Assembly (NCBI GenBank): GCA_021647315.1
Contig: JAKIUY010000026.1
Location: 1 to 42,641 of the forward strand
Length of the DNA stretch: 42,641 nucleotides
Direction of reading: 5' to 3'
Source: Victivallaceae bacterium
Lineage (GTDB): Bacteria; Verrucomicrobiota; Lentisphaeria; Victivallales; Victivallaceae
The stretch's first letter is position 1. Each line of letters opens with the position of its first letter. Shown piece by piece: positions 33,184 to 40,450 of the stretch. The notes under the pieces are model-generated. The model worked only from the letters and a program-made list of their open reading frames with translations. It was not told where the DNA came from and ran no database searches. Position numbers and translations under genes: made by a program.

Positions 33184-36177
33184 ATGAATATTTCAACAAA
33201 AAAATTATTTATTAATTCTGTAAAAAAAGCTTGTCTTTGTCTTACTACTTTAATGATTGCCAGTTTGGCATCTGCCACAAACTATTATGTCGACAATGCA
33301 GCCGGCAGCAGCAACAATAATGGTTCAGAAACTGCGCCATGGGACAGTTTGCAGACTGTCTGCCAGAAAAGCAGCCAGTTCAATGCCGGCGATGTTATTC
33401 ATTTCAAGCGGGGACAGCGATTCTATAATTTTTACAACGGCAACCTTGCCAGTTCCGGCAATGCAACTTCCCCGATCACATTTCAAAGTTACGGTGATGC
33501 TAATGATCCGGCACCGATTTTATCGGTCGGTAAAAGAATTGATCAGGATAATAGCTGGACGAATTTGGGTGATGGCAGATACCTGTACACCGGTTATGCG
33601 GGCTCTGTAGTGAATTTTATCTGGGAAGATGGTTTCCCCGTGAAAAAAGCTAGCAGCAGTGCCCTTACGGACGGTTATTGGTATTTAGTTTCAGGCACCG
33701 GCATTTATATCAGGCCTACAGATGGTCAGGATTATTCAACTCATGAATACTATTTGGCAAACAACGGAATTGTTTTTAATGTCGCCAATCGTTCAAATCT
33801 TATTTTTAAAGATTTGAAATTTGAATATAGTAAATGGGGTATATATAATACCATAAGTGCAACTTCCGCCAGTAGTGGCATCAAAATTGAAAATTGTGAG
33901 TTCTCTAGAATGTATGCCGGTATTTGGCTAAACAGTCCAACTACATCAATTGAGAATCATGATATTGAAGTTATTGCCAATATTTTTTCAGATATTCGTT
34001 TTGCTTTTATTTGCACCGGCCTGAATAGTACACCAAGGCACTACAATCTTACGATAGCTGATAATGTTATTAAAAATATAGCAATAAACGGTGCTTATGT
34101 GCTCTCGGACACCATGCCGGATGTTGAAGCACTAAGCTTTCAAAATCTGCATGATAGTACTATTATCAATAACACCATTATTAACGGCATAAAAACCAGT
34201 GATGGCATTACTGATGCCGACGGGGATCCGGTATCATCCAGTGGAATTATTATTTGGATTGCAGAAAATGCAACAATGGAAAATGTAAAAATAAAGAATA
34301 ACTATATTGAGGATGTCGAAAAAGGTATTGTCATGGGTGCCGGAACTGCATATAAACTCAGTAATAACTTGCTTAAAGGCAATATTATCATAAATTCTCA
34401 AACCGGCATGAGACTCAATTCCAGTGATGTCAATGATTCTACTTTGGTTAAATATAATGAGTTTTATGATAATGATATAAGTATCGTTCTCTATTCCGGT
34501 GCACGTGGTTATCAGTTCTCTGATAATAGAAGTTTTTGGCCTAAACTGTTTCATATTCAAACCTGGCAGGCATGGCAGTTAACTGATTCGTGGTTTAATT
34601 ATAACGTCTATCAGCCTGATGGAGCATTATGGCGTAATGAAGCTAACAATACTACCTATGCCAATCTGGCATCCTGGCAACAGACTAATCAGGATCCCGA
34701 CTCCGTTACAACCTGGAATGGCAGCGAACTGGTAGTGAAAGACGGGCTCGAAATATGGCTGAAATCTGACGCAGGCTTGTTTGATGAAACCGGTCAACCC
34801 GTTACCCCGGGTGGCACTATTCAGACCTGGCAGGATCAATCCGGCAATGAGCGCGATTATTCCTGTACATCATCTACCCGTCGTCCACAATTGACAACCG
34901 GAATATCTCCTAATGGTGCTGCCGGAATTTATTTTGATGGTGTTAATGATGCGATGAAACTTGATAATGCATCAATGTCGTTAAAGTCAGTTTTTATAGT
35001 GTTTAAAGCATCAAATGCCATAACTGCCAGCTCACCGGCTCAAACAATCTCCAACCAAGCCGGAGAATTCAGTTTTGGCTCCTGTACCGGATTACTTACG
35101 GATGAACTATTCACTGTAATGAGCCAAAACTCTTCAGACATTAACTGTCGCTCCGGTTATACCAGTGCCAGTAATAATATTTCAGGGTTCAATATTATGT
35201 CCGTCGTCTACAATTCGACCAACAGTGCTTATGATATATATTTAAATGGAACAATAGTCAGCAATGTAAAAGTCGGCTCCGATGACAATGGTTTAGTAGC
35301 AAACAATCTCACCTTCCATATCGGGGCGCGTGATTTGGCAGGGGGCTATTTTAACGGCTATATTTTTGAATACATTGCTTATAATAAAGCTTTTAATCTC
35401 GATCAAAAACAAGCTGTTGAAGATTACTTGACTAAAAAATATTCAACTTCAAACACACTTCCTGTTACCAATAACCTGGAAATCTGGCTTAAAGCTGATG
35501 CCGGGCTACTTGATGACAGTGGGCAACCAGTGGCGACATCCGGAGCAGTCCAGACCTGGCAGGATCAATCCGGCAATAACCGTGATTACTACTGTACCTC
35601 CTCCGCGCGTCGTCCGGTGTTGGAAGATAGAATTTCTCCAAACGGCGCAGCTGGAATTTACTTTGACGGCATTGACGATGCCATGAAACTTGATAATGTA
35701 ACTTTAACCACAAAATCAGTTTTCATAGTATTCAAAAGTACCAGCCCATTTACCCAAACCTCACCGGCTCAAACGATCTCCAACCAAGCCGGAGAATTCA
35801 GTTTTGGCTCCTGTACCGGATTACTTACAGATGAACTGTTCACTGTAATGAGCAAAAATTCTTCAAACAGTAACTGTCGCTCCGGCTATACCAGTGCGAC
35901 TGAAAATATCTCCTGGTTCAATATTCTGTCCGTCGTCTACAATTCGACCGACAGTGTTTATGATATATATCTAAACGGGATTAAAGTTGACAATGCTACA
36001 TCCGGCATTGATGACAATGCTCTGTCAGCGCAGAATATCACTTTCCATCTTGGAGCACGTGATCTGGCAGGTGGATATTTCGACGGATATATTTTTGAAT
36101 ATATTCTCTACAACGACTCGCTTAATGCAACAAATCGGGTCGCAGTAGAAAATTATTTAACTAACAAGTATCAATAA
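33184..36177 (+). CDS. Secreted beta-helix protein with two tandem LamG-like domains
   Basis: 997 residues with a long Sec signal peptide (about 1-31, ...SLASATNYYVDNAA). TNYYVDNAAGSSNNNGSETA and PWDSLQTV...GDVIHFKRGQRF open a right-handed beta-helix that runs to about residue 470 (LIFKDLKFEYSKWGIYNT; NLTIADNVIKNIAING; NVKIKNNYIEDVEKGI). Two LamG-like domains of about 243 and 233 residues follow (522-764 and 765-997), each starting LEIWLK.DAGL and containing GIYFDG..DAMKLDN and GGYF.GYIFEYI. The helix part could be a polysaccharide lyase or hydrolase, but no catalytic set can be read. The gene is bracketed by a 23-bp inverted repeat. It probably binds and acts on an extracellular polysaccharide. 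Confidence 0.82.
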   Translation: MNISTKKLFINSVKKACLCLTTLMIASLASATNYYVDNAAGSSNNNGSETAPWDSLQTVCQKSSQFNAGDVIHFKRGQRFYNFYNGNLASSGNATSPITFQSYGDANDPAPILSVGKRIDQDNSWTNLGDGRYLYTGYAGSVVNFIWEDGFPVKKASSSALTDGYWYLVSGTGIYIRPTDGQDYSTHEYYLANNGIVFNVANRSNLIFKDLKFEYSKWGIYNTISATSASSGIKIENCEFSRMYAGIWLNSPTTSIENHDIEVIANIFSDIRFAFICTGLNSTPRHYNLTIADNVIKNIAINGAYVLSDTMPDVEALSFQNLHDSTIINNTIINGIKTSDGITDADGDPVSSSGIIIWIAENATMENVKIKNNYIEDVEKGIVMGAGTAYKLSNNLLKGNIIINSQTGMRLNSSDVNDSTLVKYNEFYDNDISIVLYSGARGYQFSDNRSFWPKLFHIQTWQAWQLTDSWFNYNVYQPDGALWRNEANNTTYANLASWQQTNQDPDSVTTWNGSELVVKDGLEIWLKSDAGLFDETGQPVTPGGTIQTWQDQSGNERDYSCTSSTRRPQLTTGISPNGAAGIYFDGVNDAMKLDNASMSLKSVFIVFKASNAITASSPAQTISNQAGEFSFGSCTGLLTDELFTVMSQNSSDINCRSGYTSASNNISGFNIMSVVYNSTNSAYDIYLNGTIVSNVKVGSDDNGLVANNLTFHIGARDLAGGYFNGYIFEYIAYNKAFNLDQKQAVEDYLTKKYSTSNTLPVTNNLEIWLKADAGLLDDSGQPVATSGAVQTWQDQSGNNRDYYCTSSARRPVLEDRISPNGAAGIYFDGIDDAMKLDNVTLTTKSVFIVFKSTSPFTQTSPAQTISNQAGEFSFGSCTGLLTDELFTVMSKNSSNSNCRSGYTSATENISWFNILSVVYNSTDSVYDIYLNGIKVDNATSGIDDNALSAQNITFHLGARDLAGGYFDGYIFEYILYNDSLNATNRVAVENYLTNKYQ
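34747..35475 (+). repeat. LamG domain repeat copy 1 (coding)
   Basis: This 729-base unit is repeated at 35476-36174. A 53-base block within it (35047-35099) is identical to 35776-35828, and flanking differences are mostly at synonymous positions, which indicates a recent duplication or continuing gene conversion. Confidence 0.8.
35476..36174 (+). repeat. LamG domain repeat copy 2 (coding)
   Basis: Second copy of the 34747-35475 unit, ending at the stop codon. The core (TISNQAGEFSFGSCTGLLTD in both) is unchanged, while the ends differ more. Confidence 0.8.
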
Positions 36178-36354
36178 CATTATCAACTCTTATTCGCAAC
36201 TCTGCTTCTGCCTGCCTGTGCGTGAACGCACGCAGACAAGTAGTGACCGGTCTGCGGTAGGCACAGAAGTGGAGTTTTATGTGGCATTTGCCTTCAGATG
36301 CCACCTGATTAAGGTATAAAATTTTGTAGAAAAAATCAAAAAAAGGATTAACAG
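36178..36354. other. Intergenic gap with palindromic repeats
   Basis: A CTGCCTGTGCGTGAACGCAC-type palindrome (about 36211-36240) is followed by related CTGCGGTAGGCACAG (36252-36266). GTGGCAT (36281-36287) pairs with ATGCCAC (36298-36304) inside the right arm of the 23-bp inverted repeat (36289-36311). AAAAAAGG upstream of 36355 is the ribosome site of the next gene. No gene is visible. Confidence 0.5.
36289..36311 (-). repeat. Right arm of 23-bp inverted repeat around the beta-helix/LamG gene
   Basis: Its inverse starts TAATCAGGTGGCATCTGAAG, with one difference from 32967-32989. The pair encloses exactly one gene over about 3.3 kb. Confidence 0.7.
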
Positions 36355-39300
36355 ATGCGTAAAATTATTATGGGTTTAATTGTTGGCATAAGTGGAATTG
36401 TGGCTACAAATGGCGGGAATAGTTCATTCGGTAGCAAGGACTATAAAACCAAGATAACATGGGATTGCGATAGCAAACAATTTAACTTTACCATTCAGGC
36501 CAACGGCTCTCAAGCAGCTAAAACGACAGCAGAGATTAAGCCAGGTGAGGTAAAAACCGTCTACGGCCTGGTTCAAGCTGAAAAGGCGATGACGCTGAAT
36601 GATTCCGTCTGTCTGTTATTTGATATAAACAATGATGGTGAAAGTTTTTATGCACTGTTGGTCAGCAGCAGCGGACAATATAAAATGATCAGAGCAAACG
36701 CTCTTGACTGGCAGACGAATTATCCCACTAAAGCTAAAGTTGTCGTAACTAACGGTCAAGGTAAATGGTCTGCCCAAATATCGATCCCGTTAAGTGATTT
36801 CAACTGCCAGCCGGGAGCTGGAGATATTTGGCAACTCGGCTTGGCAAGGAAAACCGTTCATAAAGGTAAACCGGTCTATTTCAGGTCTGGCAAAGCACAA
36901 TTTCCGTTAAGCTATAATAGTCTGACCGAACGGCTCGGGTGGAGTCAGTTACCGCTGCCAAATATCCAATTTAAGTTCCCTGCACCCCAATCGCCAATCA
37001 AGGTGACTTCATTTTCACGCGGTGCCTGCGATTCCACCACGCCCGGAGAAAATATTGTTCGCCTGGCAGTAAATAACCAATCGGCAAAGCCGGTAAAACT
37101 CGAACTGAACATTTACGATGATGCCCGGACCAAAATCAAAAAGATCACTAAAATTGCCTATCCCAAACAGATCACTGGATTAACCGTTGATTATAGTGTT
37201 ACACTGAACATGAAAGCAATCAAATTCCAGCTCAAAGCCGACGGTAAAACTGTTTATCAAAGTCAATATCCTGTTGCTGAACGTATTGCCAGCCGGGTTA
37301 CGCCAGCTGAAGGGAGTTTTGACCAGGCAAAACTGACAAACTACAGCCCAACGATAAAAGCTGCCGATGGCATGACCTGGTCACAGCTGGCGGGCGAAAA
37401 CCGTGGTAAACGTTATGCCGAAATCTTCGGTATGCCATGGCATAACGGCAAGTTTTTTGAACTATGTACAACGGAAAAGTTGATGCCCTGGATGATTGAA
37501 CAGCGCAAAATTCATAAATACAATGACATCAAGGATAAGATTAAAAATATTCGTCAAGCCGGAACTAAGATATCATTTACCCCGCAATCCTGGGAATCGC
37601 GTTCAGCATACTGGCTGAAGTTAAAAACTTATAGTGGGTACCTTGGAGATCAAGGCGATATTGACGAATATTTTACCTCATTGCGCCAAGGAATGAAATT
37701 GTATAAAGATGTCATTGGAGCATTTTTCATCGGGGATGAAATTTATGGCCAAATGCGTAAAAAAACAGTCAACCTGTTCGCGCTCTATAAAACCAAAGGG
37801 CTCTATCCTGAAATAGAAAAAATAGATCGGGAAATTCGTGAAAAATTCGGCTATGGTAAATATGGCATTCCGACATCGCAAAAGGACAAAAATCGCTTCC
37901 GCTGGGTCGCCCTCAAACGCTGGGCAAATGATTTTACCGATAGATTTGAACGTAAAGTGATCAAAGAGGTGAGAAAAATTGATAAGGATCTCCCAATCTT
38001 TTCGCCTGATCTGCTGGGTGATATGACCAGTGCGGATATTTCTCGCTGGCAGGATGGACGCTTTGACGTTCACCTAGCACAACTCAACAATCATATCCGC
38101 CCTAACGGCGTTAATGGCATTGCTTTCTGCCGGTTGGTTAATGATCTGTCTAAACCGCAGGAGTTCTGGGGCTGTACTCATACTGAAGGCTCAGGTGTAA
38201 AATTAACTACAACCGAGATGCAGCAGCTCTATACTCATTTTTTCCGTAACGGGGTGACCGGTTTGCATTTCTGGCCATTGGGTGGCACAAAACTCTGGAT
38301 GACTGATACTCGTATCTCACGTCCAGAGGCCTTCAAATATATCCTCGAGACTATCAAGAACATCCGCGGCAACAAACTGACACCACCAGCAAAAACGGCG
38401 GCGGCAATCTATGTTTCAGAACTATCCCAGATGTCAATTCCTGCCTACTGGGATTGGATTGGTTTCATCGAGCCGGCGTTTTATATGCTTAATATTAAAT
38501 TAAATGCTGATGTCCAGTTCATCTCTGACTTAGCTGTTGCCCGTGGCTATGCGAAACCTGCCGACTATCGGTTGATTGTCGCGCCATTTATTCAGTTTAC
38601 CAATAACAAGGCTGGACAACTGTTGCTTGACGCAGTTAAACAGGGTACGACGTTACTGGTTACTGATCCGCAGGCATTCAGCTTCATGCCCAATGGCACA
38701 GTGCCGGAAAAACTGCGTCAACAACTGTTCGGCAAAATTATCCCGGTTGCAACTGCCAAGCAAATGCACAAGGCCACCACTCTGCAAACTGATTTTCTGC
38801 AAAACAGTCCAAAATTGAAAATGGCAGTACCGCCACCGACATTATGGAATATAGTTGGAAAAAGTTATACCTTTAATCAGGTTGCTAATGATGAAGTGCT
38901 AATGCGTTATGCCGACAATTCACCGGCGGCCATTGTCAGAAAGTTGGGCAAAGGCAAAATTATTATTACTGGATTTAATATCTATCAACATACCAGTAAC
39001 CATCCAGTAACCTGGCAGGAAGTCCCTGTCGCTAACCTTGACCTGTTCAAAGCATTACTGAAATCATGCAATATCAGTTATGGAACGCCGGGAGTAATTA
39101 AACTACCACCACTTACCCAACAACCTATTAAAACAATGACCTGTATCTCCGGCAATGCCCTTGACTTCAGGCGTACTCTGCCTAAACTGCTCTATAATGT
39201 CCCGGTTAATATAAGTTACCGTTACAAGCCATTCCCTGATAGTAAAGCAGATGTAAAGTCCAGTGGCTGGATTGCTGCCACCAAAGGTCTGCTGACAGAT

Positions 39301-39630
39301 CGTCTGAAGGTGGTATTGGATAACAATAAAAAGCAGAGCCATGTCGCCTGGAAACGGGTCAAAAACATTGAATTAACCATCAATCTAGCTGGGTTGCGAA
39401 ATATCAAACAGCTAAATCTATTCGTTATGAACGAAGCACCAACCGCAGAATTGTGGGGTAGCAAAGATGGCAATAAGTTCAAACCATTGCAGACCCAACC
39501 GGCAAATTCGTCTCAAGTTGATGTTGCCAAAGTTTCATTCAATAATATTGTTGGAGAATGGAAATTTTTTAAATTGAAATTGAAAGCTCAAAAGCCATTA
39601 GAATTAATTGAATTGGAGGTGTGGGAATAA
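36355..39630 (+). CDS. CBM9-like + GH42-like glycosidase with discoidin-like C-terminus
   Basis: 1091 residues; the signal peptide is short and weak (MRKIIMGLIVGISGIVATNG). Residues ~25-200 resemble a CBM9/DOMON carbohydrate-binding domain (VCLLFDINNDGESFYALLV; WSAQISIPLSDF). A beta domain (~220-310) precedes a clan-A barrel (~345-680) in which IGDEIYG gives a candidate acid/base Glu462 and THTEGSG a candidate nucleophile Glu611, as in GH42-type enzymes. A GATase-like, GH42-trimerisation-type domain follows (~690-900; YRLIVAPFIQFTN; GTTLLVTDPQAF; GKGKIIITGFN). The last ~100 residues look discoidin-like (AELWGSKDGNKFKPL; WKFFKLKLKA). Beta-galactosidase-type activity is plausible but not certain. 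The next gene's ribosome site lies inside its 3' end. Confidence 0.7.
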   Translation: MRKIIMGLIVGISGIVATNGGNSSFGSKDYKTKITWDCDSKQFNFTIQANGSQAAKTTAEIKPGEVKTVYGLVQAEKAMTLNDSVCLLFDINNDGESFYALLVSSSGQYKMIRANALDWQTNYPTKAKVVVTNGQGKWSAQISIPLSDFNCQPGAGDIWQLGLARKTVHKGKPVYFRSGKAQFPLSYNSLTERLGWSQLPLPNIQFKFPAPQSPIKVTSFSRGACDSTTPGENIVRLAVNNQSAKPVKLELNIYDDARTKIKKITKIAYPKQITGLTVDYSVTLNMKAIKFQLKADGKTVYQSQYPVAERIASRVTPAEGSFDQAKLTNYSPTIKAADGMTWSQLAGENRGKRYAEIFGMPWHNGKFFELCTTEKLMPWMIEQRKIHKYNDIKDKIKNIRQAGTKISFTPQSWESRSAYWLKLKTYSGYLGDQGDIDEYFTSLRQGMKLYKDVIGAFFIGDEIYGQMRKKTVNLFALYKTKGLYPEIEKIDREIREKFGYGKYGIPTSQKDKNRFRWVALKRWANDFTDRFERKVIKEVRKIDKDLPIFSPDLLGDMTSADISRWQDGRFDVHLAQLNNHIRPNGVNGIAFCRLVNDLSKPQEFWGCTHTEGSGVKLTTTEMQQLYTHFFRNGVTGLHFWPLGGTKLWMTDTRISRPEAFKYILETIKNIRGNKLTPPAKTAAAIYVSELSQMSIPAYWDWIGFIEPAFYMLNIKLNADVQFISDLAVARGYAKPADYRLIVAPFIQFTNNKAGQLLLDAVKQGTTLLVTDPQAFSFMPNGTVPEKLRQQLFGKIIPVATAKQMHKATTLQTDFLQNSPKLKMAVPPPTLWNIVGKSYTFNQVANDEVLMRYADNSPAAIVRKLGKGKIIITGFNIYQHTSNHPVTWQEVPVANLDLFKALLKSCNISYGTPGVIKLPPLTQQPIKTMTCISGNALDFRRTLPKLLYNVPVNISYRYKPFPDSKADVKSSGWIAATKGLLTDRLKVVLDNNKKQSHVAWKRVKNIELTINLAGLRNIKQLNLFVMNEAPTAELWGSKDGNKFKPLQTQPANSSQVDVAKVSFNNIVGEWKFFKLKLKAQKPLELIELEVWE

Positions 39631-39631
39631 C

Positions 39632-40402
39632 ATGCAAAAACTATTTATAACTGATCTCGACGGTACCGCGTTGGGCGGTGATTATGAACAATACGCCAGA
39701 TTCCCTGACCCGTTCAGTGAATTTCTGGATCGACTCGACAACATTAACTGCCACTGGGGTATCAATACCACCTGGGATGTTGATGGCCAATGGGATCTGA
39801 TTAAGACCAGCAAAGTCAAATCGAGACCCGATTTCCTGATGGCTGAATATGGCTGCCGACTGGCAACAACCAACGATGACGGACCGCAGTTTGTTCAACC
39901 CTACACCGAAAAAATGGAGACTAGACTTGCACAATTTTGTAAAGAAAAGTTTTCGCTGCTAATTAATCAAATTGCCGGTAGATTTCAACCAGCACAAATA
40001 TTTTACTACGGACATCTATTCCAGTTTGTGCTCGCTGAAAATGAAGATTTTGAACAGTTTAAACAGTTCAATGAAAAGTTCTTTGCCGATGACGATTTTA
40101 TCTGTGGGTATAAAGGACGCTCAATCTCTGTGCGTCCGGCATTCCTGCACAAAGGCGCACCACTGCAAGAGGTGACTAATCGTACCGAATTCTCACCTGA
40201 TCAAATTATTACTGCAGGTGATGAACCAGCCGATATTGATATGATGCACCCGAAACTGTCAACCCACTATATCTGCCCGGTCAATGCCAATGAACAGGTC
40301 AAAGCCCACGTCCGCAAATATAACGGTGAAGTCGCCGACCTGCCCTATGGTGCCGGAGTCATTCAGGCATTCAACAGGCTGGTAAAACGTCATAACTGGT
40401 AA
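39632..40402 (+). CDS. HAD-superfamily phosphatase (paralog B)
   Basis: 256 residues from ATG 39632, two bases after the upstream stop; GGAGGT at 39615-39620 within the previous gene is the ribosome site. A TTG at 39608 in the same frame is a poorer choice. Motifs: FITDLDGTALG (I), Thr of INTTWDV (II), Lys of LHKGAPL (III), AGDEPADIDMM (IV). It is a paralog of the phosphatase at 6662-7453 with the same cap type, including YARFPD and FLMAEYG. No signal peptide; cytosolic. Tight spacing implies one transcript with the GH42-like gene. The stop codon falls inside the first unit of a 17-base tandem repeat. The substrate is probably a small sugar phosphate. Confidence 0.83.
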   Translation: MQKLFITDLDGTALGGDYEQYARFPDPFSEFLDRLDNINCHWGINTTWDVDGQWDLIKTSKVKSRPDFLMAEYGCRLATTNDDGPQFVQPYTEKMETRLAQFCKEKFSLLINQIAGRFQPAQIFYYGHLFQFVLAENEDFEQFKQFNEKFFADDDFICGYKGRSISVRPAFLHKGAPLQEVTNRTEFSPDQIITAGDEPADIDMMHPKLSTHYICPVNANEQVKAHVRKYNGEVADLPYGAGVIQAFNRLVKRHNW

Positions 40403-40441
40403 AACGTCATAACTGGTAAAACGTCATAACTGGTAAAACGG
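40381..40441 (+). repeat. 17-bp tandem repeat (about 3.6 units) across the HAD stop codon
   Basis: GGTAAAACGTCATAACT is repeated perfectly at 40381, 40398 and 40415, and a partial unit begins at 40432. The first unit contains the last codons (RHNW) and TAA of the phosphatase gene, so the extra units look like slippage copies of its 3' end. The last unit runs to 10 bases before the next ATG. Confidence 0.92.
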
Positions 40442-40450
40442 GATAATAAA

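Noticed and set aside
40381-40441. Possible CRISPR array
   Set aside because: Units are 17 bases, contiguous and without spacers, and arise from a gene's 3' end; no cas gene is near.
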